Notes under the pieces: model-generated | Databases searched by the model: none | Seen by the model: only the letters and a program-made list of their open reading frames with translations | Told to the model about the DNA's origin: nothing | Program-made: the position numbers and the translations under genes | NCBI GenBank assembly: GCA_963788085.1 | Contig: CAWBFS010000023.1 | Span: 52,068-116,067, forward strand | Source: AP-15 sp963788085 | Lineage (GTDB): Bacteria; Pseudomonadota; Alphaproteobacteria; ATCC43930; CGMCC-115725 | Length of the DNA: 64,000 nt | Direction: 5' to 3' | Shown here: positions 1-9,499 of the stretch, piece by piece | Layout: each line of letters begins with the position of its first letter | How positions within the stretch are numbered: the first letter of the stretch is position 1

Positions 1-757
1 CCGGCGCTGACCAATTCGTAGAGCGGGTCGTCGGTGCCGGTCGCGCCGAACTGCTCGCGGTAACGCGAGCGGAAGCGGCGCACCGCGTCCTCATCGAGCA
101 AGACCTCGCTGACCGGCCGCAATGCCGCCTCGTCGAGCTTCCCGGTCGACCGCTGGGTCAGCGGGTCGAAGCTGCGAACCGATTCGAGCGTGTCGCCAAA
201 GAAGTCGAGGCGCAGCGGCTCTGCCGCCCCCGCGGGGAAGAGGTCGACGATGCCGCCGCGGATGGCGAATTCGCCGGACTCGCGCACCGTATCGGTGCGG
301 ATGTAGCCATTGTTGCGGAAAAAGCTCTGCAGCCGGTCGAGACCGACGCGACCGCCGGTCCGCAACGTCAGGACGCGGCCGTCGAAGAGCCGGCGCGGCG
401 GCACGCGCTGGACCAGCGCGTTGACCGTGGTCAGCACGACCAACTGTGTCGGGCGGGCGGTCGCGAGCCGGGTCAAGGTGTCGATCCGCCGGCTGACGAT
501 TTCGCCGTTTGGCGAGACGCGGTCGTAGGGTAGGCAGTCCCAGGCCGGGAAGCTCAGCGCTTCGAGCTTCGGGATGAAAAAACGCCAGCGCCGAGGCAAA
601 CCGCGCCATCCGGCCGTCGTCGCGGCAGACATGCAGCCAACGCCCCTCAACGAGTGTCTCCGATCGCCACTGCGTCATAACCCTCTGGCGCGCCGAACAA
701 GGTGACGGCGCGCGGCCGCTGCCCAAGCGACCGAACGAGTTCGGAGAGCCCTGTCAT
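1..757 (-). CDS. mfd: Transcription-repair coupling factor Mfd, N-terminal part (cut by window edge)
   Basis: This is the N-terminal quarter of Mfd, the translocase that removes stalled RNA polymerase and recruits UvrA. The composite protein starts at ATG 755-757 and shows the family's UvrB-like N-terminal domain, including LHVCRDD, FPAWDCLPYDRVSP, RRIDTL, and later FFRNNGY and IRGGIVDLFP. Two frame breaks are seen. One is near 660. The other is at the A-run 577-582, where removing one A gives FFIPKLEALSFPAWD. The helicase domains lie outside the window. It is convergent with nothing visible and sits beside sdhE and recG, the usual alphaproteobacterial neighbourhood. The identification is firm; the breaks are most likely sequence errors. 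Confidence 0.9.
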
Positions 758-783
758 TGCCCTGTCATTGCCCTCTCATTGCC
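751..783. repeat. Three tandem 11-bp repeats over the mfd start
   Basis: Units are CTGTCATTGCC twice and then CTCTCATTGCC, head to tail. On the minus strand each unit offers an ATG, but only the one at 755-757 opens a long frame; the copy at 766-768 reaches a stop after four codons. The array could vary the spacing between any mfd ribosome-binding site and its start. Confidence 0.7.
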
Positions 784-917
784 CTCTCCGCCCTTGAGGG
801 GGGAGAGGGAGGGGACCCGCAGCATCGGCTACGGGGAGGGTGAGGTGGGCATCCCGCCTGCAGAAGCGACCCCACCTCACCCCAACCCTCTCCCCCCCAA
901 GGGGCGGGGAGGGAGCC
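781..917. repeat. Intergenic palindromic G/C-run repeat between sdhE and mfd
   Basis: The non-coding gap holds two outward-facing halves. The perfect 12-bp arms GGGTGAGGTGGG (838-849) and CCCACCTCACCC (871-882) enclose a 21-nt loop. Runs such as GGGGGGAGAGGGAGGGG and CCCTCTCCCCCCCAAGGGG extend the pairing outward. This is the composition of the dispersed palindromic elements seen between genes in many alphaproteobacteria. No ORF here is convincing. Confidence 0.65.
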
Positions 918-930
918 AGAACACGGCGCG

Positions 931-1203
931 TCATTGTGTGGGGCTGATGTTGCTGTAAGCGAGGAGGAGGCGGGTCACGTCGTGGTCGTGTTCGGGGGGC
1001 GGCGCGGTGCGGCCGGAGACCCAATCGAAGATGTCGGCATCGGCGCAGTCGAGCAGCGCCTCGTAGCGGTCGAGCTGAGCGTCGTCAAACCCGGCGAGAT
1101 GAGAATCGGCGAAGCGGCCGAGGATCAGGTCGCTCTCGCGCGTCCCGCGGTGCCAGGAGCGGAACAACAGCCGCTTGCGGCGAATCTCGGATGATGAGGT
1201 CAC
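931..1203 (-). CDS. sdhE: Succinate dehydrogenase FAD assembly factor SdhE
   Basis: A 90-residue protein of the SdhE/DUF339 family, which helps attach FAD covalently to the SdhA flavoprotein in the cytoplasm. The family signature is clear: RRKRLLFRSWHRGTRE with the RGxxE motif, followed by the acidic helical part YEALLDCADADIFDWVSG. The start is GTG 1203. The length is normal for the family. The gene lies back to back with recG, with 47 bp between the two starts, and upstream of mfd. It is intact. Confidence 0.9.
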   Translation of the reverse strand: MTSSSEIRRKRLLFRSWHRGTRESDLILGRFADSHLAGFDDAQLDRYEALLDCADADIFDWVSGRTAPPPEHDHDVTRLLLAYSNISPTQ

Positions 1204-1250
1204 GTGATGTGCCCTTGGCGGTGGCCCGCCCGGGGATATAGAGATGCTTT

Positions 1251-3331
1251 GTGCGTCCCGCCATCCTCGACAGGCTCTTTGCGCCGGTTACGGTGCTCCC
1301 CGGCATCGGCTCTGGGATAGCAAAGCTGTTCGAGCGTCTCGCCGGCCCGCTCGTCCTCGACCTTCTGTGGCATCTGCCGAGCGGCATTATCGACCGGCGC
1401 GCCTCGCCGCCGATCCGCGCGCTCGAGCCGGACCATATCGCGACACTTGCAGTGCGCGTCGAAGCGCACCAGCCGGGCTTCGGGCGACGCCCTTATCGGG
1501 TGCTGTGCACCGACAATACCGGGACGCTGACCCTCGTCTACTTCAACGTGAAGGGCGACCAGCTCGCGCGGCTGTTCCCGATCGGCGCCGAGCGCGTCGT
1601 CAGCGGCCGCGTCGAGTTCTACGGCGGCATGCCGCGGATGGCGCACCCCGATCTCGTGTTGCGGCCAGACGAGCTCGACCGGCTGCGGCCGATAGAGCCC
1701 GTGTACCCGCTCACCGCGGGCCTGTCGCCCCGCGTCGTGCAGAAGGCGGTCGCGGCAGCGCTCGATCGCCTCCCGGCATTGCCGGAATGGATCGATCCGG
1801 CGTTGCGCGAGCGGCGCGGCTGGCCGCGGTGGGGGGAGGCGGTCGGCCGGGCGCATGCCCCGGAGAGCGAGACCGATCTCTTGCCGACCACCCCGGCGCG
1901 CGAGCGGCTCGCCTATGACGAAATCTTAGCGAGCCAGCTCGCGGTGGCGCTGGTGCGCGCCCGCCGCCATCGGCAAAAGGGGCGGGCGATCGTCGGCACG
2001 GGCGTCTTGACCACGTCCGGTCGAAGCGGCGCTCGGCTTTTCGCTGACCGGCGCGCAGCGTCTCGCGTTGGCCGAGATCGCGGCGGAGATGGCGCAGCCG
2101 CGCCGCATGGTGCGGCTGCTGCAGGGCGATGTCGGCAGCGGCAAGACGGTCGTCGCGCTGATCGCAATGCTGACCGCGATCGAGGGCGGCGGTCAGGCGG
2201 CATTGATGGCGCCGACCGAGATCCTCGCCCGCCAGCATCACGCGACGTTGCAGCGCCATGCCGCGGCGGCCCGCGTCGAGATCGGCTTTCTGACCGGGCG
2301 CGAAAAAGGCCGGGCCCGCGCCTCGATGCTGGCGAGCCTCGCCTCCGGCCTGACGCCGGCCGTGGTCGGCACGCACGCGCTGTTACAGCCGGATGTCGAG
2401 TTCCGCGACCTCGCCCTCGTCGTCATCGACGAGCAGCACCGCTTCGGTGTCGAGCAGCGCCTTGGCCTCTACGCGAAAGGGCCGCGACGCCGACACCCTG
2501 CTGATGAGCGCGACCCCGATCCCGCGCACCCTGATGATGACCGCCTATGGCGATCTCGACGTCTCGCGCCTCACGGAAAAGCCGCCGGGACGGCATCCGG
2601 TCGATACGCGGACGGTGGCGCTCGAGCGCATCGAGGACGTCGTGGCGGCGGTCGGCCGCGCCTTGGCGCGCAAGGCCAAGGTCTATTGGATCTGCCCGAT
2701 GGTCGAGGAAAGCGAGACGGCCGATCTCGCCGCCGTCGAGGAGCGGCACAAGACGCTGGCGCCGCTCTTCCCGGGCCGTGTCGGCCTGGTGCACGGGCGC
2801 ATGAAGCCGGCCGACAAGGACCGCGCGATGGCGGGTTTCGCCGGCGGCGAGCTCGATCTGCTGGTCGCGACGACGGTCATCGAGGTCGGGGTCGACGTGC
2901 CCGAGGCGACGGTCATGGTGATCGAGCACGCCGAGCGTTTCGGTCTCGCGCAATTGCACCAATTGCGCGGCCGCATCGGGCGCGGCGACAAGCCCTCCAC
3001 CTGCCTGTTGCTGTACCAATCGCCGCTCGGCGACGTCGCGAAGCGGCGCCTCTCCATCCTGCGCGAGACCGAGGACGGGTTCCGCATCGCCGAGGAGGAT
3101 CTGCGGTTGCGCGGCGCCGGCGAGGTGCTCGGCACCCGCCAGAGCGGCCTGCCGACCCTGCGCCTCGCCGATCTTGCGATCCACGAAGAATTGGTCGCGA
3201 TCGCCCATGACGACGCCCGTCTCGTGCTCGAACGCGACCCCCACCTCGAAAGCGAGCGCGGCCAGGCCCTGCGCGCTCTCCTCTACCTGTTCCGCCGCGA
3301 CGAAGCCGTGCAGTACCTGCGGGCCGGTTGA
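1251..3331 (+). CDS. recG: ATP-dependent DNA helicase RecG (two frame breaks)
   Basis: RecG remodels stalled forks and recombination intermediates. Reading through three frames gives a full-length protein of about 690 residues: an N-terminal wedge/OB region, GDVGSGKT (Walker A), IDEQHRFG (Walker B), SATPIPRTLMM, and the C-terminal motifs VATTVIEVGVDVP and QLRGRIGRG. The start is GTG 1251. Frame breaks lie near 2025 and near 2483. At the second, AKG-RDADTLLMSATPIPRT is restored by dropping one G from GGG. Both breaks shift the frame in the same direction. The gene is almost certainly functional in the organism. Confidence 0.93.
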
Positions 3332-3439
3332 ATCGGCACGTTGCCTCGTCCCGTAAAGTCGATGCACAATGGTCAGGGGAGCTCGGCGGTATTCCGGCGT
3401 GACCGAAAGCCGTCGAGCAGGGTTTAAGGGGATTGGGGG

Positions 3440-4519
3440 ATGAAAGCGTTTGGCCCGACGCGTGCTCTGCGCGCGGCGGTGATCGCGACGACCTTGTTCG
3501 GCGCTTCGATTGCAGCTTCGCCAATCCGGGCGCTCGAGCCGATCGGCGATGCCGACAGGCTCGGCGATCTCAGCGCGCGCATCATCGCGGCGGAAGGCGG
3601 GCCGGGGCGGAACCCGTTGTCGAGCGCGGCGGGATACGGGCAGTTCCTTTCGGGGACGTGGCTCGAAATGTTTGGGCGCGCCTATCCGCAGGTCGCTCAG
3701 ACGATGACCCGTGAACAGATCCTGGCGTTGCGGGACATCAAGCCGCTCGCCGAGGAGCTGACCAACCGCTACGCTCGGGCTAATGCGGCGACGCTCCGGA
3801 GCGTCGGCCTGCCGGCGACCGCAGGAGAGTTGTCCCTGGCCCATGCCATCGGGCCGCGTGGGGCGGCCAGCGTGCTTACCGCCGAACCCGCCCGCCCTGC
3901 GGCCGAGCTGCTGCGCCCGGAAGCCATAATGGCGAACCCCGCTTTGAAGGAAATGACGGCAAGCACGCTGCGGCAATGGGCAACGATGCGCATCAAAGCG
4001 CCCGCCGAGCAATCACCCGAGGATGGAGCTCCGAAGCCACAGCCGCCGATCGAGCCGCTCAGACCTGCGGATGATTTCCGGATCGACGAACGCACGAAGG
4101 CGTCCGAGGCTCTGGTCACCAACCACAACGCGGGCGCGGTTTTGCAAGACCTCGTCGATGCCCTGTCCAAGGCGGGCGGCGGGAAGGGCGCGCAGCTCCG
4201 TCCGTCGACGGCGGCCTGGCTTCTGTCGTTCGGGGTCGAGCCGAGCGAGTTGTTGAACGGCGAGCCCGCTGCCGTGCGAATTTTCGACAGGGCCGCCTCA
4301 CGCGCGCTACTCGATGCCATCCGCGACGTATCCGACCGACCGGCCTTTGGTGAGTTCAAACCAATCGAGATACATGCCGCCGCGCGCGGCCAGCTGCCCC
4401 GCGACGTAATCCGCACGTTGGCGATCGCGCTGCTCGACAAGATGGGTCGGGAAAATGCGACGATCAGCAAAATCGTTCAGCACCGCCGGGGTGCGAGATT
4501 AGCTGCAGCGAAGGCTTGA
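3440..4519 (+). CDS. Secreted lytic-transglycosylase-like protein
   Basis: A 359-residue protein with an N-terminal signal peptide (about residues 1-32, with a hydrophobic stretch around AAVIATTLFGASIAAS). Residues about 45-110 contain AAEGGPGRNP, SAAGYGQFLSGTW and a following helix, which fits the SLT/lysozyme-like fold that cleaves peptidoglycan. The C-terminal 200 residues are helical and not recognised. The start ATG 3440 follows a purine-rich stretch. It stands alone between recG and the polysaccharide locus and could open the wall for envelope machinery. The domain call is moderately sure; enzymatic activity is inferred. Confidence 0.65.
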   Translation: MKAFGPTRALRAAVIATTLFGASIAASPIRALEPIGDADRLGDLSARIIAAEGGPGRNPLSSAAGYGQFLSGTWLEMFGRAYPQVAQTMTREQILALRDIKPLAEELTNRYARANAATLRSVGLPATAGELSLAHAIGPRGAASVLTAEPARPAAELLRPEAIMANPALKEMTASTLRQWATMRIKAPAEQSPEDGAPKPQPPIEPLRPADDFRIDERTKASEALVTNHNAGAVLQDLVDALSKAGGGKGAQLRPSTAAWLLSFGVEPSELLNGEPAAVRIFDRAASRALLDAIRDVSDRPAFGEFKPIEIHAAARGQLPRDVIRTLAIALLDKMGRENATISKIVQHRRGARLAAAKA

Positions 4520-4573
4520 CGTTCACGCCGTGAACGCCGTAGCTTGGCCCCCGGGTCGGAGAGGGCTGCAGGT

Positions 4574-5258
4574 GTGGGGGACGAGAGCCAGCTTCAGGAG
4601 ACCGGCAATCCGGGTATCGTGCTGAGCGTGCTCACCTCGATAGAGCGCGACAGCACGATCACTCAGCGCAAGCTTGCAAACGAACTTGGCATCGCGCTCG
4701 GGCTTGCCAATGCGTATTTGCGGCGTTGCGTGCGCAAAGGCCTCATCAAGATGAGCCAGGTGCCGCTGAACCGCTACGCCTATTACCTGACCCCGCAAGG
4801 TTTTGCCGAAAAAAGCCGCTTGACCGCCGAATACCTGGCAGTGTCGCTCGATTTCTTCCGCCGCTCGCGCAGCGACTGCGTCGCCTTGTTCAGGCAATGC
4901 GAGGCGCTGGGTTGGCGGAGGGTTGCGCTCTACGGTGCCGGTGACCTCGCCGAAATCGCCATTCTGAGCGCGAGCGAGACTGCGGTCGAGGTGATCTGCG
5001 TCATCGATTCGCGCCTCGCGGGGCGCCGCTCTGGCGGTCTGCCCATCGTTGCCGGACCTCGCAGTGGCATTGACGTGCGGCAACGCTGGCGATCTCGACG
5101 GTATCATCCTGACCGACACTCAATCGCCGCAGGCGAGTTTCGACACCCTGTCCTCGCTGGCGGAGCTGAGCGGTCTGCCCCGGCACGCGGTGGTCGCTCC
5201 GAGCGTCTTGCGCATCTCGCCGGTCACCGCGGCTATCAGTGACGAGCCAGTGCCGTGA
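4574..5258 (+). CDS. EPS-associated winged-helix (MarR-type) regulator, one frame break
   Basis: The N-terminal about 90 residues form a winged helix: TQRKLANELGIALGLANAYL is the recognition part, followed by RKGLIKM and YYLTPQGFAEK. This matches the MarR-like regulator found at the head of exopolysaccharide loci. The rest, with VALYGAGDLAEIAIL and VICVIDSRL, resembles a nucleotide-binding Rossmann segment. The start is GTG 4574, nine bases after GGAGAGG. A frame break near 5055 (GCCGGAC) separates the last about 65 residues. Its stop overlaps the GTG of the next gene, so the two are translationally coupled. It probably controls the downstream operon. Confidence 0.7.
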
Positions 5259-5756
5259 CGCAGTGGTACGCGGTCTACACGCAGCCGCATGCCGAGCCGA
5301 AGGCGCTCGAACACCTGATGCGCCAAGGCTATAGCCGCCTATCTGCCGCGTTACCGCACGAAGGTGAGCCATGCGCGCCGCCGGCAGATCGTGCTGCGGC
5401 CGCTCTTTCCGCGGTATCTCTTTGCCGGGATGGACCGCGCGACGATGCCGTGGCGTCCGATCTTGTCGACTGTCGGGGTGACCGACGTCGTCCGCGCCGG
5501 AGACGAGCCGGCGTTGGTACCAGCCGAGATCGTCACCGCGATTCGGGAGCGAGAGAACACGGGCGGGTTCGACCGGCTCGATTCGCGTCAGGTGCTGAGA
5601 CTCGGCGAGCTGGTGCGCGTGACGACGGGCGCGTTCGAGGACATGGTCGGCAGATTGGTCGAGCTGCGCGATCAAGATCGGATCGTTGTGCTGCTCGAGC
5701 TGCTCGGCCGCGCGGTGCGCGCGCAGCTTCGCGCCGAGGTCGTGGAACCCGCCTGA
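5255..5756 (+). CDS. NusG/RfaH-type transcription antiterminator, one frame break
   Basis: A specialised NusG paralogue of about 166 residues. The NGN domain begins WYAVYTQPHAEPKAL and continues YLPRYRTKVSHARR and LFPRYLFAGMD. A KOW-like C-terminal domain follows (LGELVRVTTGAFEDMVG). A frame break lies near 5335; removing one C gives QGYSAYLPRY, the spacing usual in this family. It is coupled to the preceding regulator and stands directly before the sugar operon. This is the position of antiterminators that let polymerase read long polysaccharide operons. A candidate recruitment site lies in the leader at 5819-5854. Confidence 0.85.
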
Positions 5757-5818
5757 CCCTTGGTGGGGCAATGGGCGCCGCGAACCGGTCGCGGCGCGAG
5801 TGGTGGCGCAGTTTGCTC

Positions 5819-5854
5819 GGGTGACGTTCCAGTCACCCGAACTGCGGTAGCATG
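5819..5854 (+). promoter_or_regulatory. Leader hairpin followed by an ops-like GCGGTAG motif
   Basis: In the 153-nt leader between the NusG paralogue and wbpB-wbpD there is a perfect inverted repeat, GGGTGAC-N6-GTCACCC (5819-5838). Five bases later comes GCGGTAGCATG (5844-5854), which matches the core of the enterobacterial ops/JUMPstart element (GGCGGTAGCGTG) at 10 of 11 shared positions. Hairpin plus motif is the layout of a transcriptional pause where an RfaH-type factor loads. The palindrome could instead be the operator of the winged-helix regulator. The sequence is directly visible; the function is inferred. Confidence 0.5.
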
Positions 5855-5909
5855 GGGGAAAGAATTGCCGAAGGACTCATTGACGGCCGGCCAGGAGGGG
5901 AGTTGCCTG

Positions 5910-7470
5910 GTGCGGGTGGCGGCGATCGGCTGCGGGTATTGGGGCAAGAACCTGGTTCGCAACTTTGCTGAACTTGGTGCGCTGGCCGCGATATGCGACC
6001 CCGACCGCAGCGCGGCGCGCCAGCTCGCCGAGCGGCACCACACGAGGGTCGCTGAATTCGATGCGGTATTGCGCGACGATGAGATTGCGGGTGTTGCGAT
6101 CGCGGCACCCGCAGCGCTCCATGCCGAGCTCGCATCGCGCGCACTCGAAGCCGGCAAGCACGTCTTTGTCGAGAAGCCGCTCGCCCTGACGGTCGCCGAG
6201 GCCGAGCAGCTGTGCGCCATGGCGGAGCGCGCGGACCGACAGCTGATGGTCGGTCATCTGCTGCAATACCACCCGGCCTTCATAAAGCTGCGCGAACTGG
6301 TGAGCGAGGGAGTGCTCGGGCGGCTCGAATACATCTCCTCGACCCGCTTGAACCTGGGAAAGGTGCGGCGCGAGGAGGATATTCTGTGGTCCTTCGCGCC
6401 CCACGACCTGTCGATGATCCTCTCCCTTATCGGGCAGGAGCCTTCCGAGGTGACCGCGCAGGGTGGCTATTACCTGCATAAGACGATCGCCGATGTGACG
6501 ACCACCCTTCTTGCCTTCCCGGGCGGCGAGCAGGCGCATGTTTTCGTGTCCTGGCTGCATCCGTTCAAGGAGCAGAGGCTCGTCGTCACCGGCGACCGGG
6601 CGATGGCGGTCTTTGACGACGCGCAACCCTGGAGCCGCAAACTGCTGCTCTATCCGCATCGGATCGAGTGGCGCGAGACCATGCCGGTGCCGCAAAAGGC
6701 CGAGGCTGATCCGGTTCCGCTCGACGAGGGAGAGCCGCTGAACCTCGAATGCCGACATTTTCTCGATTGCATCGCCAACGGCAGCAAGCCGCGTACCGAT
6801 GGCCGGGAGGGGCTGCGGGTGCTGCGTGTGCTCGCGCGGGCGAGCGACGCTCTAAAGAAGGCTCAGGCGACGATTCCGGCGCCGGCCGAAAAGAAGCGGT
6901 CGTATCCGGGCGTGCAGCTGCACGAGTCAGCTTATGTCGACGAGCCCTGCGAGATCGGTTCCGGCACCCGCATTTGGCATTTCGTCCACATTTTGCCGCG
7001 TACCCGGATCGGCCGGAATTGCTCGCTCGGCCAGAATGTCATGGCTGGTCCCGACGTGACGATCGGCGACGGCTGCAAAATCCAGAACAATGTCTCGATT
7101 TACAAGGGCGTCACCCTCGAAGACGGGGTGTTCTGCGGCCCCTCCGCGGTATTCACCAATGTCAACAATCCGCGTGCCGGCATCGAGCGCAAGGACGAGT
7201 TCCGTCCGACACTGGTCGAGCGCGGCGCGACGATCGGAGCCAATGCGACGATCGTCTGCGGCCACGTCAGTCGGCCAATACGCCTTCATCGCCGCCGGCG
7301 CGGTCGTGACCGCGGATGTCCCGGCCTTCGCGTTGATGGCCGGTGTGCCGGCCCGGCGCATCGGCTGGGTCAGCCATGACGGCGAACGGCTCGGGCCCGA
7401 CCTCGCCTGCCCTCGCTCGGGGCGCCGTTATCGGGAAGCTGGCCCCGATCGGATAGAGGAGATCGTCTGA
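5910..7470 (+). CDS. Fused UDP-sugar 3-dehydrogenase / N-acetyltransferase (WbpB-WbpD type)
   Basis: About 519 residues in two domains. Residues about 1-330 are a Gfo/Idh/MocA oxidoreductase: AIGCGYWGKNLVRNF binds NAD, and EKPLALT carries the usual lysine. It would oxidise UDP-GlcNAcA at C3. Residues about 335-519 are a left-handed beta-helix acetyltransferase with hexapeptide repeats (IGSGTRIWHFVHI, IGRNCSLGQNV, IGDGCKIQNNVSIYKG) like WbpD. The start is GTG 5910, eight bases after AGGAGGGGA. A frame break near 7268 precedes the last about 65 residues. The stop TGA shares a base with the ATG of the next gene. WbpA is not in this window. Confidence 0.88.
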
Positions 7471-8634
7471 TGCCGGATGCCGCCATCCTGCAGGCCAGCG
7501 ACGCGCCGATCGAGTTCATCGATCTGGGCGCGCAGCGGCGGCGCCTTGGCCGCCGCCTCGACGAGGCCATTCTCCGCGTCGTCGACCACGGCAAATACAT
7601 CATGGGCCCCGAGGTCGCCATCTTCGAACAGGAACTCGCCGCCTTCTGCGGCGCCAAGCACGTCCTCAGCTGCGCCAACGGCACCGACGCTTTGGGGCTC
7701 GCGCTGATGGCCAAGGGGATCAGGCCCGGCCAGGCGGTGCTGGTGCCATCCTTCACGTTTGCCGCTACCGCCGAAGTCGTGGCCTGGTTCGATGCGGTCC
7801 CAGTCTTCGTCGATGTACTCGAACATACGTTCAACATGGATCCGGTGAGCCTCGAGGCCGGCATCGCGACAGCTAGGCGCCTCGGGCTCGAGCCGGCCGG
7901 GGTCATCCCGGTCGACCTGTTCGGTCTGCCGGCCGCCTACGACGAGATCCTGGCGATCGCCGCAGCGCACCGGCTGTGGGTCATCTGCGACGCGGCGCAG
8001 AGTTTTGGCGCGGTCTACAAGGGTTGCAACGTCGGGACCTTGGGCGACATTACGACAACCAGCTTCTTCCCCGCCAAACCCCTCGGCTGCTACGGCGACG
8101 GCGGCGCAGTGTTCACCGACGATGACGACATCGCGGCGGTGTTGAAGAGCCTGCGGGTGCATGGCCAGGGCGGCGACAAATACGACAATGTGCGCATCGG
8201 CATGAATGCCCGTCTCGACACGATACAGGCAGCAATATTGAGCCAGAAGCTGTCGATTTTCACCGACGAGATCGAGGCCCGCAATCAAGTGGCGGCTCGA
8301 TACAGCGAGCGCCTCGAGCACCTCGTAAACATTCCGCGAACGCCGGTTGGGCTTGCGAAGCGTGTGGGCGCAATACACGGTGCGTGTTCCGAACCATTGT
8401 AAGCGAGATACCGCGGCGGCCCAGCTCAAAAAGGCAGGCGTACCAACCGCCGTCTATTACGCAAAGGGGCTGCACCGCCAAACCGCTTATCGCGACTACC
8501 CCGCAGCCGGGAACGGTTTGCCGGTATCGGATAGTCTCAGCGGCGAGGTGCTCAGCCTGCCGATGCATCCTTATCTCGACGAAAGCACCCAGGATCGCAT
8601 CGTCGAGGCTTTGCACGCGGTATTGAAGGATTGA
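7470..8634 (+). CDS. wbpE: DegT/DnrJ/EryC1 aminotransferase (WbpE type), one frame break
   Basis: A PLP-dependent sugar aminotransferase of about 387 residues that would convert the 3-keto product of the preceding enzyme to a 3-amino sugar. Seen motifs are SCANGTDALGLAL, PSFTFAATAEVV, CDAAQSFGA and SFFPAKPLG with the Schiff-base lysine near residue 203, then GMNARLDTIQAAIL. A frame break near 8360 is cured by dropping one A, giving ASVWAQYTVRVPNH. The ATG overlaps the upstream stop (TGATG), indicating coupling. The order WbpB-D-E matches the 2,3-diacetamido-uronic acid pathway. Confidence 0.88.
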
Positions 8635-8676
8635 GGTGCGGATGCGCATGCTCGGCGCTTCCGGGGGTGAGGTGAA

Positions 8677-9499
8677 GTGATCCTCGGCGCCGCCAGTCCC
8701 ACGGGCGTGCGACGGAACCCCTTCATTATGATCTTGGCTTATCGCAAGCCGTTGTGGCGCACCACGCTCAGCGAGGTTCGCCAGCGCTATGCCGGCTCGA
8801 CGATGGGCCTTTTCTGGGTGTTGCTCGCCCCCGGCCTGCTGTTGGCGCTATATGCCTGCGTCTTCATTTACATCTACAAAACCGTCCCCGACGGGGATGG
8901 ACAATACGACCTATCTCGTCCAGCTGTTTGCCGGGTTGCTGCCGTTTCTTGCCTTCAGCGATGGGCTCGTGAACGGGTCGGGCGCGGTTCTGAGCAATCG
9001 CGCGGTGCTGCTCAATACCGTTTATCCTGCCGAACTCGTGCCGCTGCGTGCGGTGCTCTCCGGTCACGCAGTAGCGGCGCTCGGATTGGCGTTGGTGGCA
9101 GGCTTGGCAATGGCGACGGGCCATTCGCTCCGGGGATTGGTGCTGCTGCCCCTGGTGCTGGTGCTTCAGGTGATGTTTGTATGCGGAGTGGCGTGGCCGC
9201 TGTCGCTCGCCAATCTCGTGCTCCGCGACATCCAACAGGTGCTGACGTTCCTCTGCACGGCGTTGATGATCGTGAGCCCGATCGCCTATGCACCGGACTC
9301 GGCGCCCGGACCGCTGAAGCTGCTCGTATACTTAAATCCGCTCTCTTATTTCATTCTCACCTATCAAAGCCTCGTTGTTCACGCCAGTCTGCCGCCCGCG
9401 AATATCTTACTGATTATGCTCGGCCTGTCGGTTGGCGCCTTCCTGCTCGGTTTCCGCCTCTTCCAACGAGGCAAGCTCGCGTTCTGGGACTATGCCTGA
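8677..9499 (+). CDS. wzm: Polysaccharide ABC exporter permease (Wzm type), one frame break
   Basis: Inner-membrane half of an ABC-2 polysaccharide exporter, about 274 residues with six predicted hydrophobic segments. The N-terminal amphipathic part TLSEVRQRYAGSTMGLFW is diagnostic of Wzm/KpsM/RfbA permeases. Later comes NLVLRDIQQVLTFL before the final membrane segments. A frame break near 8890 is repaired by removing one G from GGGG, giving VPDGMDNTTYLVQLFAG. The start is GTG 8677 after GGGGGTGAGG. Its TGA overlaps the ATG of wzt by eight bases. Confidence 0.88.

Noticed and set aside
1251..3331. Programmed ribosomal frameshifting in recG and other genes
   Set aside because: Breaks occur in dozens of unrelated genes without a shared slippery site or downstream structure, and single-base homopolymer edits restore family sequence.
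2423..4012. A long open frame on the minus strand across the end of recG and the transglycosylase gene
   Set aside because: It is antisense to well-supported genes, has Arg/Gly/Ala-rich low-complexity composition and no motif; it is an artefact of high GC.
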